Of a DNA stretch of 19,125 nucleotides, positions 10,102 to 18,411 are shown in pieces. The notes beneath the pieces are model-generated. The model saw only the letters and a program-made list of their open reading frames with translations. It had not been told where the DNA came from and made no database searches. How positions within the stretch are numbered: the stretch's first letter is position 1; each line of letters starts with the position of its first letter. Made by a program: the position numbers and the translations under genes. This DNA is from Geosiphon pyriformis (taxonomy: Eukaryota > Glomeromycota > Glomeromycetes > Archaeosporales > Geosiphonaceae): positions 1-19,125 of the forward strand of contig JAAOMT010000731.1 in the NCBI GenBank assembly GCA_016748015.1. The letters are read 5' to 3'.

Positions 10102-10113
10102 TAGAAAGCACCA
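10102..10113 (-). promoter_or_regulatory. Primer-binding site (tRNA) candidate
   Basis: Two bases inside the 5' LTR boundary the minus strand reads TGGTGCTTTCTA. A TGG beginning immediately after the LTR is the hallmark of a site complementary to a tRNA 3' CCA end, used to prime minus-strand cDNA. The matching tRNA would end ...AAAGCACCA; I cannot say which tRNA that is. Confidence 0.55.
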
Positions 10114-10115
10114 AA

Positions 10116-10647
10116 TATTACAAGTAATTATTTGGAGTGTTGAAACAAATAACAAACCCATAACTTGGTGCTCAATAGCTGATAGTGTTGATAATATTTG
10201 AAGGTTTTTGTAATCTGAAGGTTTTGGTTTGAGTTTTTTGTATAATAGACAGAGATTCAAGTATTGTTTTATCTATAGCTTTTCAGAATTGCTATTCCAT
10301 CAAATTTTTTCCTTAGTGTGATGGCCAGTAATTCTTCTGGTAAGCTATCCTCAATAATAAGTGTTTTACTTTTGTTTTACAGATCTTTTACCAATTCTTT
10401 TGATATTAGTAATAATCTTTAATCAATTAGTAAATAATAAACAAAACAAAAAAAATAAAAAAAATAAAGAGATAAGCCAAGGCAAAAAAGAGTTAGTATT
10501 TTATTAATAGCCATAATCAAGAGCTATTAGTCTAGTATAGTTAAATATTAGCAATTATCAACATAAATTGTTGATAATAAAAAATAAATTGTAATAATAA
10601 TAGGTATTTTTATTAATATTTGATGTTTTTACTTCAAGTCATAGAAT
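10116..10647 (-). repeat. 5' LTR of the Ty3/gypsy element (right copy)
   Basis: This is the direct repeat partner of 1778-2408, shorter by roughly 100 bases because of small gaps and a shorter A-rich tract. It carries the promoter for the minus-strand element if the usual LTR layout holds. The inner boundary (near 10116) is where similarity to the left LTR ends and a primer-binding site begins. The outer end is cut exactly at a Tn5 mosaic end (10648), so a few terminal bases and the target-site duplication may be missing. Confidence 0.8.
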
Positions 10648-10666
10648 CTGTCTCTTATACACATCT
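10648..10666. other. Exact 19-bp Tn5 mosaic end (tagmentation adapter)
   Basis: The bases CTGTCTCTTATACACATCT are identical to the 19-bp Tn5 mosaic end used in transposase-based sequencing libraries. A chance match in AT-rich fungal DNA is very unlikely. The left LTR has no such sequence at the corresponding place (about 2405-2425 reads A/T-rich sequence). Most likely this is a residual adapter or a chimeric junction in the assembly, not biology. Confidence 0.93.
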
Positions 10667-10674
10667 GTAAACAT

Positions 10675-10862
10675 TGTTATCAGTAGAATTTTAGTTATAA
10701 ATTAACATAAAATTATTTTTATAATTCCCATCATTAATTAGCATATATTAATATTGTTTTAAATTATCATTTATTAATTAATCAAATTATTGAATATCAC
10801 TAGTCAATTAATAATCTGATTTATATAATAGAAATTAAAATAATTAAATTACATAATAAAAA
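10675..10862 (-). repeat. Inverted partial copy of repeat family B (LTR-like end)
   Basis: From TGTTATCAG (10675-10683) onward this segment matches the reverse complement of the right end of the 12099-13067 insert. The start 'tgttatcagtagaatttta' pairs with 'tgttaccagtagaatttta' on the insert's other strand. Then 'cataattcc', 'attaattagcatatatta', 'caataatctgattt' (10807-10821: ttaataatctgattt) and 'ttaaattac' follow in the same order. It is a second member of that family, with C-to-T changes relative to the insert. Only eight bases separate it from the Tn5 mosaic end. Confidence 0.75.
10847..10862. repeat. Candidate LINE target-site duplication, 5' copy
   Basis: The 16 bases aattacataataaaaa occur here and again at 18527-18542, flanking the LINE. 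Length and position suit a target-site duplication made by target-primed reverse transcription. The sequence is A/T-rich, so chance similarity is possible. Confidence 0.5.
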
Positions 10863-12275
10863 CTTCTTTCTTTCTTTTGTCTCAAATTTCCAAAAAAGAG
10901 TCAAAAAGTTTTTTACCATTCAGTACAATAAATCAAAACTGTTTTTGCTTGATTATGAGACTACTGTTGGTCCTAGTATTGCTGTTATAAAGAAAACTGT
11001 TAAAAATTTTGGTTTGAATAATGGTTTTAAATCTGTTTTTCCAAAAAAAAAGAAAAAAGGTGGTGTTTTAAAAGATAATATAAGTACTAAAAAAGTTCAT
11101 GCCAAAGTAGTAAGTGGTTATTCTTGAAGTTCAAAAGCTGGTAATACTATTGAATCTGACAGTATTGACATAAAAAAAAAGTGTCTGATTGAAAAAACTA
11201 GCTTTAACTATAGTAATAAAGCCATTTTTAATGGCAAAAATACTAACTAAACACTAAAAAATTTGCATATCAAGACCAAAAAAACTCCAATTTCTTAAGT
11301 GATGACAATAATAATAATGTTTTATTAGATGTCTCCCTAGTTTTTTTTTCTTCTTTAAAGATTTTGGTTAATATTCTGGTTAAAAAATTATTTATTTTAG
11401 ATATTGGCTTAAATAAAGTGGTTGAGAAATCCTCTTAAGAAAAGCTAGTAGTGATTAGGAAATTATTTTCAAAAGTTAATGGTTTTGAGGAAGTCTCTAC
11501 TTTCTCAAAATTTTCTGGAATTATCCAAGCAATGTTTACTTTTAAATCAAGCTTAGCTTAAATATCTAATATGGCTAAGAATGTAAAGATCTTAGTAAAC
11601 ACTAATCTTAAAAAATCTACTGGTTGTTCAGATTGAACTGTAGTAGTAAAAAAAATTCCAGTTGGAACATTGGCTAAGACTGTATATACTGCACTATCTG
11701 AGTTTGGTATTATTAAGTTGATTAAAATATAGTTAGTAAGTCTTTGGCAGAAAGCTATTATTGAATTTGAACAAATAAATCAAGCCAATTTGGCTGTAAC
11801 AAAGTGGTCTATCTTAATTAAAAAAGATGCAGTTTGTATTGCTAGAGCTGATATGAACAAGAAATCATAGGATGCAAGAGATAATCATAAGATATTGTTG
11901 TATACTTTACTAGTGAAAACAAATACACATTATATTTGGGATTTTATTAGATCAGCTAGTAGTAAGACTTGTGTCATTGATTGTTATTCAGTCATATATG
12001 TCTGATTCAGATATGCTGTAGTGTGTTTTGACTCTGCCAATTTACTTAATACTATCATGAAAACCACTTTAGTTCTAAAAGATGCCAATTTGTACTGGTG
12101 TTACCAGAGATTTTTGGTCTCTTTTTTTAAATATTGTTAATGTTGATTTGCTGTAAATTCATGTTTCCAGGAAGTAGTTGGACCTCCAATAACTGAATTT
12201 ATCTTCAAATTATCTCTTATAATTTGAACTGCTGGGCTTATAAATAGAATGACCAATTTCTTACCAGTTACTTTA

Positions 12276-12411
12276 TGTAGTTACATTGTAGTAAATATCA
12301 ACTCTTTCTCAGAAATTGCTTATCTGAAAGCTCACTAAAAATGTGTAGTTACTTTGCTGTAAAAGTCAACTTTTCTACAGGAATCTTATCTGTAGACTAC
12401 CCTAATAATTA
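12276..12411 (+). repeat. Two-unit 68-bp tandem repeat with palindromic core
   Basis: Units start TGTAGTTAC at 12276 and 12344. Each carries a near-palindrome, best seen in the second unit as CTGTAAAAGTCAACTTTTCT followed by ACAG (12357-12380). The same two-unit arrangement (period 69) is kept at 18661-18800 in the other copy, so it is an ancestral part of family B. In an LTR this position would suit upstream regulatory repeats. Confidence 0.7.
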
Positions 12412-12612
12412 TAATAAAAAAAGAAAGAAAAATAAAAGAAATATAAAAGAAATAGAATTTATTAAGAGAAACGTTTTCTATCTAGGCCTGGAGTCACTAA
12501 CAGATTATTGAAATTGGTAGCTAATCAATTTCAAAACGTTAGTTGTGTTAAGAAAATTTTAGTGTAATAATTTAAGGATTTGATTTTCGAATGTTTAGTT
12601 TTTATTTGAATG

Positions 12613-12620
12613 TATAAAAG
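12613..12620 (+). promoter_or_regulatory. TATA-box candidate in family B element
   Basis: TATAAAAG lies near the middle of the insert, downstream of the 68-bp repeats. This would suit a U3 promoter if the element is an LTR. Such strings are common in AT-rich DNA, so support is modest. The related copy near 18985 has lost the match. Confidence 0.35.
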
Positions 12621-12651
12621 GTAATTTGTTTTAATTAAAATATCTAAAGTA

Positions 12652-12683
12652 GGATACTATGATAAGATACTATGAGAAGATAC
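12652..12683. repeat. Short tandem repeat (gatac/tatgagaa type)
   Basis: Three imperfect units of ggatactatgataagatactatgagaagatac follow each other inside the family B insert. The period is about 14-15 bases. No coding potential. Confidence 0.5.
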
Positions 12684-13742
12684 ATTTTCTTGAAGAGAGA
12701 AGCTCTTTTTTTATACAACTTGTTGTAGTACCAGTTTTTGAACTTGCACTTTTCTTTTTGCTACAATTTGGGTAATCTTAAGATATATTTTGGTGAACTA
12801 CAAATTATTTCACTGAACTATTTGATTATTTCGGCCAATTTTCATTAATTTCGGCGAATTTTGATTATGTTAAATGGTTCAGAGTATTGTGTAATTTAAT
12901 CATCTTAATTTCTAGAGTACAAATCAGATTATTGATTGAGTAATGATATTTGATAATTTAATTAACTAATAAATAATAATTGAAATAATAATAATATATG
13001 CTAATTAATAATAGGAATTATGAGAGTAATTTCATGCTAATTAATAGCTAAAATTCTACTGGTAACACTGGTCTTGGCTGGGTTCCTCCAAATATGCTAA
13101 GTATAGAAAAATAGAACATATATTATTAAGCTGTGCTTCTAGTGAAAAAAATTCTTATGGTGTTTTTTCTTATAAGGTGCTTTCTAAAGAAGATAAAAAC
13201 AGACTAACTTCCATTTATGCCAAGTATTTAGCTTTGATTGTTTACTTTGTTTTATTTGGTGGTGTTTTTTGGGTAAAAATTGTGGATGAGTCTTCTTTTT
13301 TCCCTTTTCTTGTACATAATAGTTCAGATAATTCTGGTTTCTTTTTGGAAATAAAACCTACTCTGCTGGTGTCTATAAAATTGAACAATAAGTTTGCTAC
13401 TCTTAAGTGTAGTCTTGCCAGTCTTATAGAACATGTTGACAAATTGGCTAAAAGATTAGATATATTTGGGCCAATGGTTTCTTAATCTAGTCTTAAATAT
13501 TAGCTATTAATAATTTCTTTATTACAGAATTAAGGGACAGATATAGTAATAAGTAAGAATTTAGGTGTAACTATTAGTAACAAAACTATTGTAGAAATGA
13601 TGATTTTTGACTTTTTGGTTATCTTAAAAATAGAGAACACTTTGAACAATTTGTTAGTTATGATTATGAGTCTATTAGCCAAAATAGACAATGCTAATTT
13701 GGTTCTTGTCACTATTTTTTCCCAATAACAGATCTGATATAG

Positions 13743-14480
13743 AAGTTTGCTATATGCAATATTTGGGGTCTTAATGTTTCTACCAAGCAAGAAGATGTTG
13801 TTTATTGGCATAAAAAATCAGAGAATATGGTTTCAATCATTACAGAAACAAAATTGAGATCTAATATTAGACCATGAATCATAAATAAGTTTGATAGAAT
13901 TTAGGTTTTCACTTCTGGTTTGGATGTGGGTTTTTTTGGTGCTGAGATTGCTATAATTATGAACAATTTTTTGGCTTGTTATGTGTTTAAAGTAGAAAAA
14001 ATTCTTGGTTAGTTGATCTCTATACATCTTCTGTTTAAGAACAAGTTTTTGGTTACAGTTTTAGATCTTTATGCTGGTGTATCTATTGGTGCTTGTTTTG
14101 GCCAAACTGCTGATATCAATTTTATGATCTCTAAAGCAGTCAAATCTAGTTTTTTTATGGTTTTAGGTGGTAATTTTAATGAAAATAGATCCAAAAAAAG
14201 TGCTAGTTTTAAGTTCTGTTTAGATTTAGACCTGATCAATACTTTCAATAAACATTTATTGGCCAAAGCTCCTATTTAGAGCAATTTTAGGAGTGTAAAG
14301 AGGGTGATAAATTTTATTTTTATAAGTGAGAACCTAATGTTTGCAATTGCATTGCATAAAGTTAATAATGTGTCAAGGTTTTTTAATACAAATTATAAGT
14401 CAGTTTCAGTTTTAATTGATTTGAGTGGGCTTCTGAATGTTTGATTTATTAGCACTTATAAGCAGATCAACTGAGACTGA
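13743..14480 (+). pseudogene. LINE ORF2 endonuclease domain (catalytic residues lost)
   Basis: This AP-endonuclease-like domain nicks target DNA in intact LINEs. In frame: K-F-A-I-C-N-I-W-G-L-N (13743; family A-T-C-N-V-R-G-L-N), V-S-I-I-T-E-T-K-L (13827, catalytic Glu kept), V-F-T-S-G-L-D, I-I-M-N-N, L-F-K-N-K (14031), L-D-L-Y-A-G, V-L-G-G-N-F-N (14160-14180), F-N-T-N-Y (14382-14396). LGGNFN should be LGGDFN (Asp to Asn at 14172-14174). FNTNY should be FDTDH (two Asp to Asn and His to Tyr). All four are single G-to-A or C-to-T changes. Stops at the former Trp, Gln and Arg positions add to the damage. The domain cannot be active. The frame differs from ORF1 by one step, set near 13735. Confidence 0.85.
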
Positions 14481-15399
14481 TAGAAGTTTAAGTTGAAAAA
14501 TATGGACAAAGTTTATTGGTTGCATTTTAAGGAGTGTTCTTCTACTAAATTTTTGGCCAGATTTAACATATTTGGAGTTGTAAAAGACAATAGTGACTTA
14601 GATATAATGTGAAAAGTGCTAGAAAAAGCCATAGTGCAAGCTGCTATTAGGGTGTTTTCTAAGAGCCAGTATAATGAATATAATTGTTTAAGGAATAAAC
14701 AATCTTTAAAATTTTATAAATTGGAACTGCTTATTGCCAAGATTGTAAAATATAGAAATTCTGAAAATTTTCTGAATTTTGATCATCTTGTTAAAATTTG
14801 GTTAGCTGTTGATAAAGCTAAAACATTTAAGATTATTGACATAGTTTTAAATAGTGTAAGTTTAGTAAATTTGATTAAGCATTTGTCAGTGGTAAGGAAA
14901 AAGTATTGGAAATTTAAGTATTTTGAATTGAAATTAGCTATGGATACTGATATTAGAAAGACTATTAACTATTATATGAAAAATTTCTGTTTTGATAAAG
15001 GACAGATAATAAAGAGTATTTTGGAACATCTATTTCACAAGATTGTTTTGGATTATTTGATTGTGGAGAATAAAATAGTAATTAAGCCTAAAGAGATAAA
15101 GCTCAAGGTTAATGAGATCATAAAAAAATAAATAAAAAAGTGGTTAGTGCTTTCGAGGATATTTGATCTGTGGTTTTGTTAATATATGTCTCTGGATTAT
15201 ATAAATGATGATGTCTTCTCTGGTGTGATAATGAAGATTAATATAAGAAAATTGTCTTTAACTATCAGTAATTTGCTTAATAATAAAGCTGCCAGTTTGT
15301 TTGAAATTCTTAATAAACTTTGAAAACATTGTGATAGAAAGATGTTGGATTGTCTTTTGAAGCTGTTGAATATGTGTTTAACATTTGGTGTGGTTCTAA

Positions 15400-16380
15400 T
15401 TCCTTGAAAGAGAGCATAAGTTTTAATGATTCCTAAATTTTATAAATGAAATAAAGTTTTGATGAACACTAAGCCTATTGCTTTAATCAAAACAGTCTGA
15501 AAAATTTTATCAAAGATCTTTTTTGATCAAATATCTTTAGCTTGCAGTAAATTTGATGTTTTTTATGGTAATAACTTCTTGGTATTAAAAGATATTTCAA
15601 TCCAGTCTCCTATTTTTGCCATTGGATTAATTGTAAAGAATGTTTTAAAAAAAAATAGAGAGTTCTGGCTTGTGTTACAAGATATATACAAAGCTTATAA
15701 TTTGATAAGCTGGCATTATTTAAAAATTAGCTTGTATTATATCAAAATGTGCAGTTGGTTTATTAAGTTTTTTGGTGACATTTATAAGAACAGAGTTAAT
15801 AGGGTAATAACAGATTTTGGATTTTTGAAAGTTTATAGTGTGCATGATAATTTGGATTAAGGTGAGATTCTTTTTTTACTCCTTTAGAGAATTTTTTATA
15901 ATTTATTTTTGTGCAAAGTTAAGAGACATAAGCACTTGTGCAAATACAGAATTGATACTAAGTTTGTAGCAAAATCTGACAAAATTGAAGCAACTGGTAG
16001 AAAGACTTCTTTTTTGGCTGCTAGTGTCTTTGTTGATAATACAATTTGGATTGGGAGTGGTTAAACTTCCACACAGTATATCCTAAATATTGCTAGTGAG
16101 TTTTTTGTGGTTAATAATATTTCAATAAACAATGATAAAATGGTGGCTATTTTAATTAATCAAAGTATTAAGTCTGCTTTACTGTTAATTAATAGTTTGC
16201 TGATTTCAATTGCCAAAAGAGATAAAATACACAGATACTTGGGCATTTTTTTGTTTACTAAAGGTCTCTTTAAGCTTAATTTGGCTCAAACTTATTTAGA
16301 TATCAGGTTTTTTTCTAATATAGTGCTAAAAAAAACTATCATAAATAAACAATTTTCTTACTTAGTTTCAGCTGTCTTGT
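15400..16380 (+). pseudogene. LINE reverse transcriptase domain (FVDD to FVDN)
   Basis: The RT copies element RNA at the nicked target. In order: V-L-M-I-P-K (15421), T-K-P-I-A-L-I-K (15468), N-N-F-L-V-L-K (15568), S-P-I-F-A-I-G, W-L-V-L-Q-D-I-Y-K-A-Y-N (15666-15701, motif A; Asp of LQD kept, the family's A-Y-D is A-Y-N), F-V-D-N (16029-16040, motif C; family FVDD, second Asp codon GAT now AAT at 16038-16040), I-S-I-N-N-D-K-M (16122) and H-R-Y-L-G-I (thumb, 16230). Loss of the motif C Asp is expected to destroy activity. Stops at 15858, 15876 and 16062 also interrupt it. Confidence 0.88.
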
Positions 16381-17089
16381 AATCAATAATTAGCTATCAA
16401 ACACAATTTAGTTTTGTTTTTTCAAGTGTATACCACAAGTAGGATGTGATGATCAAAAAAAGTCTTAAAGCCAAAACTGGTTTGCTGCATGATTTTCCCA
16501 GTAAGGTTTTATATCATCTGTTTTTGTATGAGTTGAAATCCTTTAAACAAATCTAGTCTGAAAGGAAACTGGCTTTACTAATTTTATTTTCCAATGCTTG
16601 TGGTATTTTTGGGTGTTTGTTTGATCGTAAATTTCTGGATCTGCAAATTGTGAGATAGTTTTCTATAAATTCTTTACAATTTTCTGTCAAGTTATATATT
16701 AGTCCAATGAATAATTTTTTGGCTGAAGTGATGAAAATTTTTTTGGACAATAAATTATCTTTGGCAAGCAATTTGCCTAATGCTTTCCTTGGATCTAGTA
16801 AATTTCTAATGTCTAGTATCTTGGATTAACCCTTGTATTACAACTCTGTTTTTTTATTAAAACAGTTTAGTGTTGCATTTAGTAACCAATTTCTAAACAA
16901 AAAAGGGAATGTGATGAATTGAAAACCATTTCAGTAGTACAAAAAATTAGACCCAAGAAGTTCTGTGTTTTATTAGTTTACTTTAGTATCTGAGTTTATA
17001 ACCAGGTCTACTTCTTTGGAGATCAAAACTACTGCTATTTCTAAAGTGTCTGTATTAGATGTTTTGGAATCTGAAAAGTTTTTTAATAT

Positions 17090-17560
17090 TCATAATAGTT
17101 TGATAGAAGTTTAGTTGTATCAAGATCTATATAAATGAGTCCCTAAAAGATATTGGTTTCATTAAAATGACTGGTGAAACAGCTGGTTACTTTCCAGTTG
17201 TAGATACAAATATTAAGATTAAGATGACTAGACTTCTGTTTTCTACTTTGACTAAGTTATAAGCTGTTGTATTGGCTTTGAAATGTGTTCTATCTTTGTG
17301 TTCTGTAATTGTGTACTTAGAAAGCCAGTCTGTTATTAATGCCTGTATTTTTAAAACTTCTCTTGCTGTGTCTGATTTCTGTAATTAATGTTGGATTAAA
17401 AAATTGCATATAGTCAATCTTTTTAGAAATAAAAACATTTCTGCTAAATGAATAAAAGTTAAAAGACACTTTGAAGTATCTGGTAATATTAGGGCTGATG
17501 CATTAGCTAGAGAATCCACTTCTTTAACTCTTTTTTTGTCAGTTAAAATTTGGAAAAGAT
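17090..17560 (+). pseudogene. LINE RNase H domain (broken)
   Basis: The domain follows F-F-N-I-H-N-S-L-I-E-V (17080). The expected TDGS start (near 17130) is unrecognisable, with a stop and a frameshift near 17165. After the shift: L-L-F-S-T-L-T-K-L-(stop)-A-V-V-L-A-L, where the family has ELQA (Glu to Lys). Next is V-I-V-Y-L-E-S-Q-S-V-I-N-A-C (family LDSQ, Asp to Glu), then C-W-I-K-K-L-H, I-K-V-K-R-H-F-E-V-S-G-N-I-R-A-D (17452-17500), matching the family's KVKGHSG..GN..AD with the last Asp kept. LINE RNase H helps remove template RNA. This one has lost three of four catalytic acids. Confidence 0.8.
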
Positions 17561-17709
17561 TTTTGGTTGCTGAGAAAACTGCAGTTTCTGGCAATGTTTG
17601 CTATTTTGTTTGTGATTTGTATCAGTCAATTTGCCATGCTCATTGAGAAGTTGGTTTTGGTTTTAATATAGTTTCAAGTATTATAATTAAGGAGATAAAT
17701 TAGAATACC

Positions 17710-18411
17710 ACTTCAAAGATTTGGCACCCTAATTTACACATGCTTGCTGAATTCACGAGTAAAAAATTGGCCAATTTGCATACATATTTGATAAAAGCTA
17801 TATATAGACAGCTGCTGGTTGTAGTCAGGAAGAAACTGTACAACAAAAATTATTCTGGAGTGCTGTGCTTGCTTTGTGGTAAGATGAAGTTGTTCAATCA
17901 TGCTTTTACTTGTTCTGGTAATTCTGGTCTCTGTAGAAACATTTTGATTAAAGCTGCTGAGAAATAGGTGTTATTGTTTGGTCTTTTGTGCTCATTTACT
18001 TCTGCTATTTTACAGTCACTTTCAATGTGTTTCTTGAATGTGAGTTTTTACACAGTTATTTGCAAGAGTTTTGTATTGGAAAGTTGGTACACTAAAGCTG
18101 TTTTAGTCTTTAAAAGGAAAAAAAAAAGCTGTATTGGCTCTTGTTAAATTTGTTAGATTTATAATAAAGTTATATTGCACTAAGGTATAGATTATTAAGT
18201 CTAAACATAAAGTGGATATAGAAAAGACTAAATTGGTTAAGGATGGTGGTATTGTGTTAGGTTTGTCTTGCTATATGAGATCTGTGCTATTAGTTGAAGT
18301 GGTTTGCATGCTTAGTATTATGAACTTTTTGCTATTAGGTTTAATAAACATAAATTGTGTCATTTTTTTTCTGGTTTGAGTGGTAATATATGTGTTTATA
18401 TAGGTATATAG
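17710..18411 (+). pseudogene. LINE ORF2 C-terminal domain with intact CCHC motif
   Basis: Motifs W-H-P-N-L-H-M-L-A (17721) and V-V-V-R-K-K-L-Y (17818) precede a zinc-type motif C-L-L-C-G-K-M-K-L-F-N-H-A-F-T-C (17866-17913). Its three Cys and one His are all preserved, unusually well kept for this element. After a stop (17965) the reading continues with V-I-C-K-S-F-V-L-E-S-W-Y (18057), V-D-I-E-K (18211) and F-F-L-V, and ends I-C-V-Y-I-G-I before TAG at 18409. I recognise this as the C-terminal region of the LINE family, with no known enzymatic role. The zinc motif probably helps bind nucleic acid. Confidence 0.75.

Larger units (their letters stand above)
1778..10647 (-). mobile_element. Near full-length degenerate Ty3/gypsy LTR retrotransposon with dUTPase
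   Basis: A complete set of retrotransposon parts lies in order on the minus strand. These are 5' LTR (10116-10647), primer-binding site (10102-10113), gag from ATG at 9978, aspartic protease near 7720, Cys-rich block (about 7170-6960), dUTPase (about 6520-6040), RT with YLDD at 5008-5019, RNase H, integrase (about 4130-2880) and 3' LTR (1778-2408). Protein order PR-RT-RH-IN is that of Ty3/gypsy, not Ty1/copia. Many TAA, TAG and TGA codons interrupt every domain, and protease and integrase active sites are mutated, so the element cannot be autonomous. The LTRs have clearly diverged from each other, indicating an old insertion. The right border coincides with a Tn5 mosaic-end sequence, so the true LTR end and target duplication cannot be read. 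The overall protein style resembles elements abundant in arbuscular mycorrhizal fungi (recollection, not searched). Confidence 0.85.
12099..13067 (+). mobile_element. 969-bp insertion in LINE ORF1, probable solo LTR or MITE (family B)
   Basis: The insert starts TGTTACCAG (12099-12107) and ends CTGGTAACA (13059-13067), perfect 9-bp inverted ends. It is flanked by CTGG on both sides (12095-12098 and 13068-13071). Deleting the insert plus one CTGG joins N-L-Y-W to S-W-L-G-S-S-K-Y-A-K-Y, the expected continuous ORF1 reading, so the borders are exact. It encodes no protein. TG...CA ends, a TATAAAAG box (12613-12620), and a tandem repeat pair upstream of it fit a solo LTR. A 4-bp duplication with TGTTA ends would also fit a non-autonomous Ginger-type DNA element. 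It holds six of roughly 15 CpGs in the window, so it is younger than the LINE. Two more copies lie at 10675-10862 and 18573-19125. Confidence 0.85.
10945..13735 (+). pseudogene. LINE ORF1, nucleic-acid-binding protein (interrupted)
   Basis: ORF1 proteins bind element RNA. The readable part begins L-L-D-Y-E-T-T-V-G-P-S near 10945; there is no ATG, the codon is TTG where I would expect Met. It is open to 11127, then broken by stops and a one-base shift near 11302. Recognisable blocks are L-D-I-G-L-N-K-V (11395), E-K-L-V-V-I-R-K-L-F-S (11439), T-V-V-V-K-K-I-P-V-G-T (11637), L-W-Q-K-A-I-I-E-F (11743), D-A-V-C-I-A-R-A-D (11828), I-W-D-F-I-R-S (11935) and N-L-Y-W (12087-12098). A 969-bp insertion then interrupts it. 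It resumes S-W-L-G-S-S-K-Y-A-K-Y (13072) into a knuckle Y-x2-Y-x4-H-x4-C, both first Cys now Tyr. An open segment of about 137 codons (13075-13485) and a Leu-rich tail near 13640 follow. The RNA-recognition-like K-I-P-V-G region suggests an RRM fold, as an inference. Confidence 0.8.
13738..18411 (+). pseudogene. LINE ORF2 polyprotein (EN-RT-RNase H-CCHC), broken
   Basis: ORF2 is readable as one decayed protein of roughly 1,550 codons. It starts just before the endonuclease and ends at TAG 18409-18411 after I-C-V-Y-I-G-I. Frame runs unchanged from 13740 to about 17165 with many stops, then shifts by one base inside the RNase H region and stays to the end. Longest open parts are 14616-15131 (linker, with L-E-L-L-I-A-K-I-V-K), 15579-15860 (RT), 16107-16382 (RT thumb: S-I-A-K-R-D-K-I-H-R-Y-L-G-I-F) and 17740-17967 (C-terminus). 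Few indels relative to stops shows decay by point mutation. Sub-domains are listed separately. The plus-strand direction is supported by domain order. Confidence 0.85.

Noticed and set aside
12780-12870. Repeated atttcggc(g/c)aatttt motif as an operator or small RNA
   Set aside because: It has two imperfect copies within a family B repeat and nothing links it to a regulated gene.
12099-13067. hAT-type DNA transposon, from the CAGTG-like end at the right border
   Set aside because: hAT elements make 8-bp duplications. Here no 8-bp match exists, while a 4-bp CTGG duplication restores the ORF exactly.
13242-14266. Minus-strand open frames at 13242-13442, 13530-13811, 13833-14027 and 14069-14266
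   Set aside because: They are antisense to LINE ORF1 and the endonuclease, where plus-strand motifs are clear.
16553-17594. Minus-strand open frames at 16553-16771 and 17385-17594
   Set aside because: They are antisense to the ORF2 post-RT and RNase H regions, with no recognisable motifs of their own.
10945-18411. Alternative genetic code (TGA or TAA/TAG reassigned) to explain in-frame stops
   Set aside because: All three stops appear, at former Trp, Arg and Gln positions. Catalytic residues are mutated too and frameshifts exist, so decay explains the data better.
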